Under the pieces are notes generated by a model. That model did no database searches, had not been told where the DNA came from, and saw only the letters and a list, made by a program, of their open reading frames with translations. From Breviolum minutum Mf 1.05b.01 (Eukaryota > Sar > Dinophyceae > Suessiales > Symbiodiniaceae), in contig DF242645.1 in the NCBI GenBank assembly GCA_000507305.1, forward strand, positions 1 through 64,000: a DNA stretch of 64,000 nucleotides. Direction: 5' to 3'. The position numbers and the translations under genes were made by a program. Below are positions 1-12,479 of this stretch, piece after piece (position 1 is the stretch's first letter; the number at the start of each line of letters is the position of its first letter).

Positions 1-120
1 GAGCAATTTTTATATACATATATATAATAATATATACATATATCATATATATATATATCTCAAGTGTCTGCAACTGAAGAGGTCTCCTGGAATGAGTGAT
101 CCCTGCAGCCAGGAAGCTCG

Positions 121-1703
121 CTGCCACAGCTCTTTTATGGTTTTGTTGATTTCGGCCATCTTCAGCGAATGGAACTTCATCAAAGCTTTGTCCAAGGCTG
201 AATGGTAACGGCCAAGATCCTACCGGACACAAGCGGTACAATACTGAAGGCAGTGACCACTTGCATAACTGTTGTGGGCTTTGAATGCTGCTAATGCGCA
301 CGTCAAGTCTGGCGTCCTTTGAAGCAAGGGCTGCAGATTCATGACGGATAGTGGCTTCCCGGTGACGCTGCTCAACTCCTGAGACAGAACAAAGGTTCCA
401 GAACTCATCAAGCTGCACAGGCAGTGGATCATGGTCACCTATCATTCGACTAGAAACCATTAAGATCCATTAAGTAATAGTAGGAGAGGAGAGAACAAAC
501 AAAGTGCGCTCAAACCACGCCCCTAAAGCAAGGACAGTCAACGGAGGGCCACATTGCCTGCTATGCTGTTGTGTAATGAGTGTATTGTGATGTATTCTGC
601 CTGCCGCTTTCATCAGTTCTTGCCGTAATTGCTTCGGTCCTGCATAAAGTGGAGATGCGAGCTCCAAGTCCAGCCCCCTGATGGCTTCTCTCGTCTGGAC
701 GAGCTCACCCTCTCTGAAGGACCGCTGCTTCTGCAACTCTGTGCTCCTAGACCTGATGTTTGCCAATTGTTGCCGCAGAGCGTCAATATCCCTTCCACCC
801 AAATCTTTCAATAAAGTATCAATTTCTTGCTGATGTTGCTGAGCTTCCACCTCAATTTTCTTGAGTCGAATATTCGCCTGCAAGGCTTCCTTCACCGCTT
901 CCTTCTTTTTCCGCTTGTCTTCCGCACCCTCAAGTCTTGCTCGAAGACCCTCAAGTTCCCGTTCTGCTGCCCTGACACTGTTGTCGGCAGCGGCCAGCTT
1001 TGCTTTCAGTGCATCTGCATTCTCCACTCTGCCCTGCATCACGTCGATGGCTTTGCAAAGTTCAGTCAATGCATCCACTTCTCTCTGGAGACTCCGAACT
1101 TTTGCATCTTGAATGTCCAGGTCGTGTCTGAAGCGTGTGACATTCTGGGCCCGTTCATCACGAAGCTGCTTTGCTCGAGCAAAAGTGGAGTCTGCAGTAG
1201 ATCGTGCACGTCGGGCAACTTCTGTGCTCTCATGCAACTCCACCTTCCGAACAGCCAATTCCGAGTCCACGTCAGTCCTGCGAGCAACCTGGGATTTCAA
1301 GAGCTGCATCCGGCCCTTCTGCTCTGCAATTTGGGTTCGGAGCTGTTCCTGCTGCTTTGCAAGCAGATCTCGTTGCATTCGCACTGAGTCCTCCTCCTTT
1401 CCCAGCTCGACTAGCTGTTCTTGAAGTGCACGTAGTTGGTCCCTCTCCGCCTGCATTAAAAAAGGCATGGAGGTATCCAGCATCCACATACATCCATACA
1501 TCCAAACCATGAAGATATATAAATTCATATAATCAGCAGTCAGTAAGTGTCAGTCAGTCTCTGCACGGCGCTTGTAGCATATATATATATATATAAATAA
1601 TGCTCTACCACCGTTGTTGGTTTTGTCAACTCGCTTCGTAACATAACATGACATAACATGACATGACATAACATATCATAACATGACATACCGTATGTAT
1701 GCA

Positions 1704-1736
<33 letters not shown>

Positions 1737-4700
1737 GGATGGATGGATGGATGGATGTAGCGATGTAGCGATGTAGGGATGTATGGACGTATGGATGTGC
1801 CAATGTACTGGATGGATGTATGGATGTGTGCGGCATGTATGAATAGAGTGTAGAAAGTATGCAGCTGCATGTGTGTGCTTTTTGTTTGTTGTTGCCTTTT
1901 TCTCCTTTCTGGCAGTACTCTGGCAGTACTCCAGTACTTACAGTAACTACTTTAAGTATGATACACTATATTTTAGACACAATGCAGTATGCAGTGCTAT
2001 AGCATTGGTATAGCACTTCCTGACGTTGACCCCTGCCAAGCCCTGCAAGCCCTCTGTGTCAACCATTCTGCCCATGCGCCTGCAGTGACACGTTGGAGTT
2101 GGCACCAAGAAGTCTCGCTTCCTTGCTCCGCACTGCACCGCGCAATTCATCCACAGAGTTAAAGAGCCGCCTTGGCAGTGCTTGCATGGTCTTACAGTCT
2201 TACAAGTACCTATCCCAATTGCAGACAGAGGCACCTTGGCAGCATGCATTGATTTCCCCAATACAGTTGTGCCCCTTTGATACATACTCAGCATGCACCC
2301 ATAACACTTCGTATCAAGTAGTAAAGTACAAAATTGTGAGAGCTGTGACTTCATGCTGGCACGATTTATGCTAACCGGTGCCATTCCAGGCTATCTTACA
2401 CAGGTGTAACATTCAAGATGGAAGTGTTGCGAACCGATGCACTTGACTTCCTAAAGGTATGACACGGTCTGCATCCTTATGACATCTGTCCGGCTTTGAG
2501 CCCCGTTGCTGCAATGCGGAAGCTTCAGGTCGTAGTTCATGCAGCGCTTTGACCTCGTGCGACTGACGTCCAGTCGAAAAAAACGCAAACAAAATGGTTG
2601 AACACCCTGCCTGTATCAGAAACCAAAATATCAAGAACTCGCACCATTGGGATCACCCAAAATACATGGTCAAAATGCCTGCTCCCCTGATGCGTTTAAC
2701 AGTCCAAGCAGCTCGTTCTTCCAGCCGCCTGCGCTCCCTCTCTTCTGGCTCCAACAACATCCTCAATGATCCTTGGCAAACTGGGAAGATACAACGAAAC
2801 TTGAAAACACAAGGGGTCAGAAGCTGGCAATGAAGCTGCAGAAGATCAAAAACGGCAAGAGTAAGCATGGCACGCTCTTCTTCAACAGCTGGTTGGAGTT
2901 CCTTTTGACGACGTGGGACTTCATCCTTTCGTAGCTGCTCAATCCTGTCCCAGCGAGGACGTTGAGTCTCCAAAGCTGCTTCTTGGGATTGGACTTCAGC
3001 CAGCTTTTGATGGCTAGACTCCAGGAAGCCTGGAATCTTTGCTATCAATTTTTCCATAGCATCTTCAAAAGTTGCCAGGTCCCCTTCTCCACAAAATGCT
3101 CGTTTGCAAAACTGGCAACTGTTTTTGGAGCGCGACTTCTCCCGGAACTTTTCATACATGTGTTTTGCGCTTTCGGTCATAGAGACATCTTTTCGGGCGA
3201 GCTCAATTTGTGACTTGATGTCTTGCAAGCGAGCCTTGAATTCACTTGCTGCACTGTTGTGGCTTGCTCCTGAGCTGGCAGATGGCACTCCTAATTCTGC
3301 AGCAATTCGTCCATCTTCTTGTTGTAGCCGCTGAAGCTCTGCTTCAGAGGCTGCCTTTTTGGCTGAGGCGATTCCAATGCGATTTTGCATGTCTTGACAC
3401 TTCTTGGTCTGTTGCTGTAGAGCAGCTTGCGAATCTTGAAGGGCTGCTACAACCTTGGCCTCTGCTTCTGCAGCCTCGGGCATTTGACCCAGCAGCGGCA
3501 CCAGCCCTGCACGCAGGTCCCCTACTTTTTTACCAAGATCTCCCTCTGCTTCTCTCAGGCGCTGTCTCAATGCGTCTACCTCAACGCTTGGAGAAGCAGC
3601 AACGTGTCACGGAAAGTATGAGTCAACTTTTTTTGTCATGCGGATTCTTTTCTGGCACTATTGTTTCTCAACTTGCAGACTATCAGGGCTGTCGAGACAG
3701 TGGTACAAAGGACAACAAAAACATACAAAAAAGGTTCATTCAATCATTCCTAATACGCATTTGGTGAGTTGCCAAAATCTTCCAAGGCACTTCTGCATGT
3801 ACACTGCTTTGAGCCTCCAGCTGCGCAACCTCACTACTCTTCCGAGACAAGGAGTATTGCAAATCGTGTCGGCGCCTGCCGATCTCCTCCTGTCGAGCTT
3901 CAAGTCGTCGAAGTCGTGCATCATTGCCTTCTGCACTCAAAGCAGCCTCATTCTCTCGCAAACCACGGACTAAGGCATCCAAATCTGGTTGTGCTCTGGC
4001 CAAGGTTTTTGCTTCCTCCTCCAAACGTGAGATTGCCTTTGTTGCATCTTGGATTCGAGACTCATGTTTGGAGGCTTCGAGAGAAGCCTCTTGCAGTGCC
4101 CGCTCTGTTGCGGCAATGCTTTCTTCAGCCTGAGAGTCTCTCTGTCTTTGTTCTCGCTCTGCCTGTGCGAATTTAGCTGCCTCAGAATCCAACTTTGCAC
4201 GCAAAGCTTCTATGGATGGTTCGTTTGCTTGCTGCAAACGGCTCTTAAGGTCAGCTTTGCGTGATGTGAGAAGTTCAGCTGCTGCAACGGTCTCTCCCAT
4301 GTCTTCACGGAGCTGGCGTGCAGCATTGACAGCAGCGTGATAAACAGATTCTCCCTTGGATAAGTCAGATCTTGCCTGTTTCACTTGCTGATCGCTTTGG
4401 ACGAGCACACGTTCATTGAATTGCTTCGACTGCTCCTCCAACTCAGCAAGTGACTCTCTGAAGATGTCTTGTCCCTTTTGCTTCATGATGTCAGAGGTTT
4501 CTTGCTTCTCCTTGTGGCACCTCCCTATCAAGCCTTTGAGCTCAGCAACGCGGATGCCACAGCTTTCATATTGTGCTAGGTCAAGTTCTGCCTTCTGCAG
4601 CTCTTCATTGATTCCACCCAGCTTTGAATCTAAAGTCTCCAACTCAACTGAAAGTTCTTTGGCAATTCTTTCTCTGTCTTCCTTTTGGCCACCCAGCTTC

Positions 4701-5380
4701 CGAGCTTGATCAAGATGAGCCTGTGACAGATCTGCATCAGCTTTGCGATCTCGGGTGGTCTTGGTCCAGTCTCGTTGCACTTCCTTAATGTTTTGCAGAG
4801 CCTTTGTGTATCGAGTTGCTCCGAAAATGTCATCAAAGCGTTTCTTGACACTTCCAGCATCTTGCAGCGGCCACGACGACTCCTCTTGATGACAGAAAAT
4901 CACATTCTCGAGCACGGCACGGGACACGCCCATGAGTTCTGGCACTTGGGTATCCATGTCTGCACATCTGTGGCTAAGGCTGGCTTTGCTACCATCATCT
5001 GCAGTAGTCCGAAGAACGCTCTCCAAAGCCTTGAAGGTCGGCTTCAACCGGCCGGCAACTCTACGGTTTGTCAGCTGGTAGGACCGAATGGCACATATTT
5101 CTCGGTTCATGTCGACACCTGCTTTGAAGAGCATCCGAATTTGGCCTTTCACCTCTGGTAGTCTAGCAATTTGAGGGTCATGAACGAAACCATGGCCATT
5201 CTTGGCATTTGGAGGCAAAATACCAGCTGATGCTACCTTCAGACACTCGATGATCGTGGTCTTGCCAGATCCGTTGGGTCCTACAATGAGTGTCAGTGGC
5301 TTCTCAAATTCAATGATCTCCATCCGCTCATGGTTGAAGCTTCTGATTCCTTGGATACCCAGCTTTGATATTGTAGTCAT
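121..5380 (-). CDS. RAD50: RAD50 DNA repair ATPase, multi-exon, 3' part beyond left edge
   Basis: RAD50 is the SMC-like ATPase of the MRE11-RAD50-NBS1 complex, which tethers and processes DNA double-strand breaks in the nucleus. The first large exon (about 3758-5380) encodes the N-terminal ATPase lobe, with Walker [10 protein letters not shown] (about 5238-5282), the Q-loop [13 protein letters not shown] (about 4862-4900) and the start of the coiled coil. The next exon carries the zinc-hook CxxC (CQFC, 3106-3117). Coiled coil follows in pieces at about 2690-2790, 2465-2562, 2080-2170 and 613-1452. The last visible exon (121-219) reads [18 protein letters not shown], the conserved segment just before the C-terminal ATPase lobe. 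The signature motif and Walker B are therefore outside the window. The start is the ATG at 5380, whose product [11 protein letters not shown] aligns with the usual RAD50 N-terminus. An upstream in-frame GTG at 5407 is not credible. The family assignment is certain; exon edges are approximate. Confidence 0.95.
613..1452 (-). CDS. RAD50: RAD50 exon: descending coiled coil
   Basis: The exon begins after a polypyrimidine tract and GCAG acceptor at 1453, with [20 protein letters not shown], and runs as unbroken coiled coil ([36 protein letters not shown]) to about [12 protein letters not shown]. Translation past 613 loses coiled-coil character. The following exon at 121-219 continues directly into the pre-ATPase segment. 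Confidence 0.9.
1575..1880. repeat. Cluster of simple repeats inside RAD50 intron
   Basis: (TA)n at about 1580-1596, an ACATAACATG-type array at about 1639-1690, (GTCT)n at about 1703-1736, then (GGAT)n and ATGTAGCG-type units to about 1830. Small ORFs here are repeat translations. Confidence 0.9.
2080..2170 (-). CDS. RAD50: RAD50 short coiled-coil exon
   Basis: Minus-strand translation gives [20 protein letters not shown] after a CCAAG acceptor at 2171-2172. The composition and heptads fit RAD50 descending coiled coil. A companion exon at about 2465-2562 reads [19 protein letters not shown] after a CAG acceptor. Both lie in order between the zinc-hook exon and the long distal exon, which supports membership, but each is short enough that the call rests on position as well as sequence. 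Confidence 0.6.
2868..3588 (-). CDS. RAD50: RAD50 exon: zinc-hook segment
   Basis: This exon encodes coiled coil up to the apex and back. SCQFCKRAF is the CxxC zinc hook through which two RAD50 molecules dimerise. It is followed by the conserved descending segment [16 protein letters not shown]. Translation beyond 2868 turns hydrophobic ([10 protein letters not shown]...) and is most likely intron that happens to stay open. The downstream [14 protein letters not shown] stretch (about 2690-2790) looks like the next short exon after an AAG acceptor. Confidence 0.88.
3758..5380 (-). CDS. RAD50: RAD50 exon: N-terminal ATPase lobe and first coiled coil
   Basis: One uninterrupted reading frame of about 540 codons holds Walker A, FVHDP, the Q-loop HQEESSWPL and the FDEIF-like stretch [10 protein letters not shown]. 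About 350 residues of Glu/Lys/Gln-rich heptad coiled coil follow. The frame ends shortly after [10 protein letters not shown]. Two donor-like sites (GC near 3772, GT near 3757) are possible, and the acceptor of the next exon is TTCTCCAAG just above 3588. Confidence 0.93.
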
Positions 5381-5392
5381 CCCTGCAGGTAC
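5378..5392 (-). promoter_or_regulatory. Possible splice or spliced-leader acceptor 2 nt before RAD50 ATG
   Basis: A pyrimidine-rich stretch ends in CTGCAG (5383-5388), with AG two bases before the RAD50 ATG (5380). Dinoflagellate nuclear mRNAs receive a trans-spliced leader at such AG sites. The sequence fits either a spliced-leader acceptor or a cis intron inside the 5' UTR. This is inferred from sequence only. Confidence 0.4.
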
Positions 5393-5555
5393 AGGAAGCT
5401 CGATCACATCAAACTCGGCTGCTTTCTACTTTGAGTAGGAAAGGCAAGAGCTGCCTGTTTGGTATCAAGTGCATGCTTGTGTCCTAGAGTCCTAGAGTCA
5501 TCCATTCTGTCTTGAATTCGAGTGTTGCTTTTCGGATTCATATGGATTCATGGAT

Positions 5556-5659
5556 TCATTGCGATGCTTCATTGCTTTTCTGTTTCTTAGATTTTGCACT
5601 GGGACTTTTGGATGTTGCACCCAAAATCCCAGACCTGAGCCAAGCTTCAGACTGCAGAA
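5556..5659 (-). CDS. Candidate terminal exon of an unidentified gene upstream of RAD50
   Basis: After a TTCTGCAG acceptor the minus strand reads SEAWLRSGILGATSKSPSAK, then a Lys/Ser-rich tail and a stop at 5556. This would end a minus-strand gene about 175 bp before the RAD50 ATG, a spacing typical of dinoflagellate tandem gene arrays. I do not recognise the protein. The call rests on the acceptor, composition and stop. Confidence 0.35.
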
Positions 5660-6104
5660 GCTCACAATGACGGAAGCCACAGGTGTCCTGGTCCAAGTTC
5701 AACCAAAGAAGAAACCCTGCACGCGCTTTTGAACCGCTGCGATTTGCAACGCACTTCACTCGGTGCTGACATGGAGCCAACCTGTGCGGAAAGGCTGGCA
5801 CCTGCACCTTCCCACTCGTTTCCTCTAGTTCGAAGAATTTCAAGAATTGTCTCAATCTCATGGTGGACACACCTCCTTTTCGCAGCCTGCCCGCACAAGT
5901 TTTAGCGCTTGCAGTGGCAGCCTTGTCACCACAAGACTTGTTGACATGAGACTTGTCTATGGTGGGTAAGGTGGTAGGAATGTTCTTTTTGAAAGAATCA
6001 TAGCAACGCATTCTGCGGTGAATGACCATTTGGGCGCAAGCCTGAATGAGACCTATGATGGGTTGAAACTAGCGGCACTAGAACATCAGCGGGTAGCAAC
6101 AACT

Positions 6105-6560
6105 CCATTCAATTCCAGTCATCACCACCTGCAGTCCTCGCGCCCCTGCGTGTGCAGTACCAGCTTTTTGCCTCTGAGCAGCAAGAGTCATAGACAGCAT
6201 AATGTGATGGACGACCCACCCCCAAAAAAAAAGGTATCATTGACAATCATAGGTTCCCAAATGCCAAAGCCATTGCCACCTCCGGTTTTAGTTCTCCTCT
6301 CACTCAGAATTGAAAAGTTCAACAGACTCTTAAAGGGCATTTCTATACTTCTGGGCTTACTCCAGCAGACTACAATGCGCAGCTTTATTCGCCAAGCAAT
6401 CCTTCTTACTCGTCAGTTTCTTCCAGCCAACTTACTTCACAAGAATCTCTGGACGCCTTTCCCCGCGCACATGTCGCGGCTGCTTCAGTTCCCAAGCTGG
6501 TGAACCATTGCCACCGTCGACATCATCAGGACCTGGAGTTCCTTAGGTGCTACCGCTAAG
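6105..6560 (+). other. Plus-strand open, Ser/Pro-rich stretch, unassigned
   Basis: A plus-strand frame across about 6340-6560 reads TPADYNAQLYSPSNPSYSS and onward with coding-like Ser/Gln/Pro composition, while the minus strand has stops here. It may be an exon of an opposite-strand gene or chance. No family is recognised. Confidence 0.2.
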
Positions 6561-6813
6561 CTTGTGTGGATGCGGTTATGAAGAGCCTTATGCTAAAATC
6601 CTGACATGCGTATCAATTTGAAGGGTGCAGGCGGGACTGAAAAAAATTGTCTATATGTATTAATGTAAATATATAATATATTTCTAGATAGGAGACTGGG
6701 GGCTGGAGGTTTCCCCGAGGCTGACATGTGCGACAGTCGTGGGGGTTTCATCCGATATCAATCCCCATTACTCTGAAAGCTCAAACTTGAGAATCGTCGG
6801 AAACATGTCACTA

Positions 6814-7580
6814 CTAGGAAGCAGAGTTGCCAGAAGGCCCAGCAGCAGAACCAACCAGTTCCAGCAAAGCAAATTTGGCTTCACCACTGCTCCTGACTTT
6901 CTGGCACATAAAGCAGGTAAGAACCGAATCACAAGCACCACGTCGACCTACCCTCCAATGTCCTTTCGGAAGAAACTTTCTGGAACGGCCGGGTTGCCTG
7001 GTGCTCGGGTGCAAGGTCTGTAGCTGTTGTGACATTCCGTTTGCCGACCGCACTCCTTCATGTCGTCGTAAAAGCTTGGCAAACATTGGTTGCACCTCTC
7101 ATGTTGATACCAATCTGCTGGCTATCCCAAAGGCCTTGAATCCTTCTGCTGAATGTGGTCGAGCAGCAGGCGATGGTACGAAGTCATCTTTAAAAACTGC
7201 CCTGCCCAAAATGCAATTCTGGCAGGTTCGTGGTAACAGCAGACTGCACTGGAAAGCAAATAATCTATGTGTATATGTATATATATATATATATATGATT
7301 CTTAGACATGCCTCTGCGACACCGGTGCATCAGAGACCGTCTCGCTTTCTGGTCGCAACTGCAAAGGCCCCTGTGCTTGGCCCGCTGGAAGTGTGTTTCT
7401 CCCAACTCGCCTTGTGAAAGGAAGGCACGAAAAATATGACTGATGGGACATGCACGTGGTATCTTGCAGTCAAGTCACCTAGCATGCGGCGTAACTCTTG
7501 CCGCACTTGCACGACTTGACAATGCTGCTGGCTGGGAAGTCCTGAAGTGAACCTCGTCAGTTCTCCCAAGGAGCAGGATA
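6814..7580 (-). CDS. Candidate exons of unidentified minus-strand gene
   Basis: Two minus-strand segments look coding. At about 7370-7580 the frame contains LPSQQHCQVVQVRQELRRML. At about 6814-7085 it contains AKLLRRHEGVRSANGMSQQL and then SSGEAKFALLELVGSAAG. A (TA)n tract separates them at 7275-7297. They may belong to the same gene as the terminal exon at 5556. The function is unknown. Confidence 0.25.
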
Positions 7581-7589
7581 GACTACAGT

Positions 7590-10310
7590 CAACTTCCATG
7601 TCTTAAGGTCCATGTAGCTAGTGCCAGGGTGATCCTGGACCACGCATGTTCCACAGGCCTGAAGAATATATCTATAGAATTATGCGATATTATGCGCATG
7701 TATTTATACACACGGTGTCTATCAAGTATATGTTTATGCGTATTCAGCATAAGGTAAATATATGTGATATCACTTGATATCACATTGTTTTTATGTTATG
7801 TTATCTTCCATTGTGTTGTCCGTCATGTTTTGCTATGCATTCTCTCTATCTGTTTTTACATCATGTCAGATTTCAGTATTTCGTATGGTATTACATTGCA
7901 TTATCCTCTACTGTATTCTTGGCTAAAGGACAGAGGTGCAAAAATAATCCTCTTCTTTGCATCCTGGAGGCAGAGACTTTGCTGACCTTCATTCTCTTCT
8001 CAGCTTCCGTATTGCGCGGCCTGGCAGTCGGCAGTCACAAGCATGAAATAATATGTATTCGCATGTGATTCAGCTTCTGGAGCTAACGTCAATCATTGAG
8101 ATCTGGGCTCAGGCTCAGCCGCACCTCCAAGAACGGACACTCAATCCCAAATGCTCGACCAATTTTCGATTGCACACATGTAGCAGTCTTACAGTCCTAT
8201 AGCTGACCTTTCTGGACTTCATGGTCAGGTGGCTCAGGATCGCAAGCTGAACTCACAGGTCCGGGAAGGATTCTGGCAACCTACGATGAGAAGCAATTCC
8301 TTGTCAGCATTCGTACACACATAATGCAAGAAGCCAGTCAGATAAGAGTATAAAGTAGGAGCACCTTGGGTGTGGGTGCTGCATACAGGCGCAGGCGTGC
8401 CACCGACTTGGGTGAAGCGCGTCCTGAAATCTATCGAAAACCATCTCGCAAAGAAAAAGACAAAACACAACCAAAAGGACCATAGAGACAAAACAACTCT
8501 ATGAATAATGAGACATAAAAACATTCACTGCTCTCTGCCACTTAGCATGAGCCTTGCTGCGCTTCCTCGATTCCATCCTCTCTTTGAACCCAATCCTGCC
8601 AGACTGACTGCTGTATCAGTAGAGGTCAAAGATTTTGTTCTTCAATTTAAATCACTAAACCAGCACTTGCGTGAGGCAAGTCTCTTGTCCCGCCTTAAAA
8701 CTCTGGGCTGGATATCTCTCCACCTGGATGAAAACATCCTCCCCGTTGTTCAACACTCTGGTCTGGCATCAAAACTGTGTTCAACCACCAAATAGTAAAT
8801 ACTTAGATACTTCAGCATCAAATGGCTAGCATCCAAGAGGCAGCAAAGGGGCACGATTTTCAAAGATTCAACAAGGTGCTGCAAGAGGTTGCAAGGCCCT
8901 GGGGTCCGAACTTGGCTTGCCGTATCATCTGCTCTTGGGCTTGCCGCAGCCTTGCTTCATTTGGGGGAAAAAAACATGACTTCGCGACTCCAACGTCTTG
9001 TAGAAGCCCTTAAACCACATATTTTGAAGCCGAATACAATTAGATTTTGCAGTATGGTGCCTGCGCAAATGTAAGCGTAACTCTAAGTCTAAGAAGTGGC
9101 TCACCAGCGTGCAACTTGTTGGGACTGTTTGTGCTTCTGAGTGGCATCGGAAGAGCGTCTCGGAATTTCAGGCAAGGTTACATGCGAAAGCTTTGCATCG
9201 CATGCCTTATGAGCAGTTCAGCATCAGGAGCACTAGGTGGAAAGACAATCCTAGGGCCATCCTTGAAAAGATGGTCTATCTATGAATGTCTAACGGACTA
9301 TCTGATGATACCGTTGATGATACCAGTGCTCTTGTGGTGGGTTAGAATCATCTTTTGGCAACTCTCGGTTCGTCATCTTATTATTGCCGGGCACCACCCT
9401 ACTTTGAGGTGCCCCTGCATTGCATGTCCAGCAGTGGAACAAAGTGGCAACAGTTAGTTGCATCCAAGTTGCATCCACCATCCTGTTACACACATGCAAC
9501 AAATCCAGAAGACCAGGAAAATAGTGGCTCTTAGATCCATGGAAAACAATATGGGTGCGGAATTGCTTAGGGATCTTTTGTGGGGGGGGCTTTTTTGGCT
9601 GCTAAATCGGATGCTTCTTGTACATCTGCATATGGCATGCTATGTGCAGTGGACGTCCATGTTTGCAGTATCTTGTGCTTCTAAATGTGCCTTTCAAATG
9701 CCATTCGCAGTATAATTTAACTATGTACTTGTCAAGATGCATTTCGCAGACCGTTTGGGACATTTTCTACTTGTAAAGGTCCACTTCAACATTTTCTGGT
9801 TGTATACGTGCATTTCCCATGCTATTTGGTTGCATGTTCTACTTGTAAACGCAATATTTCTGCTTGTACACGTGCGCTTCCCATCCACCGTGCAGTATAT
9901 TGTGCGTGTAAACGCTCATTTCCCACGCTCTTTGCGGCATCCTCTACTTGTAAACGTTCATTTCGCACGCTACTTTGTGGTGTTCTACTTTTGCAGTGTG
10001 TTCTACTTTTGATACATGATCTACTTGTACCCTCTGCATATTGCTTGCTAATTGCACTGCTCCGGCCTTGCCATGCTATTTGCTTTATTTCGTACTTGCA
10101 AAAGTGCTTTTCCCACGACTTCGATTCCTACTAGAGGACTAGAGGACCAGGAGGACAAGGGCACGACGAGGGCAAAAGTCCGGGTGTAGAAGGACTGCAC
10201 ATTGACCAGCACGCTCCATGCAAGTCACTATTTTGGCAAATAAGTTGATATTCTGTAGAGTTAAATATTTATTCTTTGTACGCCAAGTTTTTGCAGGGTG
10301 GCCGGGTCAA
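7590..10310. other. Mostly non-coding stretch
   Basis: I see no supportable gene. Small open frames exist on both strands (for example 8508-8795 plus) but none resembles a family. The notable content is the degenerate minisatellite at about 9600-10130. Confidence 0.5.
9600..10130. repeat. Degenerate minisatellite, unit about 42 bp
   Basis: Diverged copies repeat the phrase TACTTGTAAACGTGCATTTC followed by a CACGCTATTTGCGGCATCCTC-like half. The clearest units are between 9740 and 9990. Confidence 0.7.
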
Positions 10311-10317
10311 AGGCATC

Positions 10318-11150
10318 AAGAAATTCCAAAGCCACAAATGAACGCGCATTGACTTCCTACTAGAAACATCCCGTCTGGCAGCTCCAATCGGGAGCCTGTT
10401 CGTAGGGGGTGCATTCCCAGCTGGCCGCACCTGGGCCGCGTCTCCGTCGTTTCACTGAAAGAGAGAGCACTGCACACCAGCCTGGCCTGCTGGATATTTT
10501 GTCGTCTTTCTGTCACCTTAAGGCAAGATAGGCACGCAAAAATACATGCACAACCCCATCCGCTTGTCGTCGCAGTTGTATTAGTAGTACCAGTGATAGG
10601 GGACAGCACTCCAGCAAAAGGAAGTGCTCACAAACGATCAGTTGTGATTCTGGAGCAGCTGAATATGCCAAATCTGCCGATTGAACGAACCGCACCTCCA
10701 CTGCTACGGATGCTGGCAACCTCTGTTGCAAGTAAGAGGGTGGCAACATCAAAAATTAGCACTTCGTGTTTGAGTCAAGCAGCTCAATCTGAATTGTGGA
10801 ACCGCCGGCATTTGAGCCTGAGGCATTCGAAAGTATCAAAATGCCCAAATAAGCAAGACAGCACAAAAAACATACAAAAACATACCAAAGACCTGCCTGC
10901 CACAAGAGGCACACCAGGGCTATACCTTATCATGATAAGCTGGTTGCAGATGGAGAAGCTAGACTCAGTAGACAGCCTTAAAAAGAGCAGAGCAGGCAGA
11001 GCAGGCAGAGCAGGCAGCCAAATGGGCCAAAGTACACGATAGGCCTTGTTGCCTCGACCGCAGAACCAGGCCTTGCGCGGAGACTTTGCTGCAAGGTTTG
11101 GCTCGTAGGCGTGAAAAAACCTTGCCAAGGCGTCAAGGCGTTCCAAACAA
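10318..11150 (-). CDS. Candidate exons of unidentified minus-strand gene
   Basis: Coding-like minus-strand segments: about 11040-11150 (LDALARFFHAYEPNLAAKSP), about 10630-10740 (LPASVAVEVRFVQSADLAYS) and about 10380-10460 (SETTETRPRCGQLGMHPLRT). A short GCAGAGCAG repeat at 10984-11015 lies between. No domain is recognised. Confidence 0.28.
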
Positions 11151-11579
11151 AATGACAAAAGGAGTGCAACAAAATGGGATGAAATTGTTGTTTTATTCTA
11201 AATTCTAAGTGTATCTAATTGTATCTAATTGTACTATACTGATAGTTCCAACAAAATGAAGGCTGCTATTCCTTCAATTAGTGTAATTTTCTGTACGAAG
11301 AGACGAAGAATGAAGAGTGGTGTCGTGCTTCAGGGCTGCCATTGGTATAATGTTTTGATTCTGGCAAGACACAAGAGCAGAGGTGGCAATTCTTTGGCAG
11401 CAGACTGAAGTCACCGGAGAGATTTACTGCACTAGAACAAAGGGAAAACGAAGTTGCTGGTTGCAGTAGTCACCAGTCGCAAATAACGAGACTGGCAGGC
11501 CAGAAAGACCAGGATGCCACAAGTAAACATGAAATACAGGAATGTGATTCAATATAAGTATACAGTATACAGTATACCG

Positions 11580-12182
11580 CTTTCGTCTGCGAACTTCATG
11601 ATCCAGCATGATCCAGCCCCGGCCACAAACACTGCAGCAGCACCCATGGGGGGACAAACAAGTAAGCAACCCGTTTCAAGCAAAAAGCCTACATGTTTTA
11701 CGTACGTAATAGGCTTGAGGCCAGTACTTTGGATGTTGGATCCCTGGGGAATGTACTTTGCAATGCTGTCAAAATCATGTCGCCCCCTTCCCTTGTTACT
11801 TGAGTCTTGAACCTGAGCCGTTTTGCAATCTTCATTTCCCGGTCTCAACCAAGCAACTGAAATCACATCCATCCTTTTGCGAGGCATCAGTAAAAAGGGA
11901 AGCATCACCAAGGAGTGACGCATCACCACCAAGAGGTGAAGCGTCACCAAAAGGTGAGGTATCACCCATGAAAGCTGGGGATGCACCACCTTGCCTGGGT
12001 GAACTGGGTGCATTGGGTGAATGGCAGACCTGAAGGTCAATCACACTTAGTTGGACTGCCTTCTCCTTCCTCGTAATAGGAGACCTTTCCGGCTCATCGA
12101 TGCTATGTTCGTCAGAGCTTTCGTTCGAGCTCGCACAAGCTATGAAAGACGCATCGCTCGTTCTCTTCCAGCGCCGGGACAT
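11580..12182 (-). CDS. Candidate exons with Ser/Asp-rich repeat, unidentified
   Basis: An ATG-started frame at 12182 encodes an acidic Ser-rich segment (SSNESSDEHSIDEPERSPIT) followed by repeats of the type GDASPLGGDASLLGDAS. A second frame at about 11580-11830 reads SIAKYIPQGSNIQSTGLKPI and a hydrophobic stretch PPMGAAAVFVAGAG. An intron or frame change would be needed to join them. The repeat makes a simple homology call impossible. Confidence 0.3.
11880..11990. repeat. Short coding-phase minisatellite
   Basis: Five to six copies of a GGTGATGC(G)TCACC-like unit, about 15-18 bp each, keep one minus-strand reading frame open as GDASP/L repeats. Confidence 0.7.
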
Positions 12183-12479
12183 TGCTTGTGGACTGCCTGG
12201 GCTCGGGGAGCCAGGCCAGCCTGGCTCTAAACGGTTTGGCCTGGATTGGCTGGCCTCCTTAGGAGATATTTCAGGGCTTTCGGACCTGTCAGGAAAGGCA
12301 AAGCAGGCAAACCAAGCGAAGGGCTAATGACACAAGTCGAAGCCTAGGGCCTAGCACCTCAAATATCCTTGAAACACGTGTCATCCTGTGTGCTGGAAAT
12401 AGTAGAGAGTCTCGTTTGCCGTCGTCCCCGCTAAGCACGTAAAAAACTAATGGCACAAAGCCCCTACATGTTAGCCTCA

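Noticed and set aside
5381..5407. N-terminal extension of RAD50 to 5407
   Set aside because: The codon at 5407 is GTG and the extra residues are absent from the family. The ATG at 5380 fits the conserved N-terminus.
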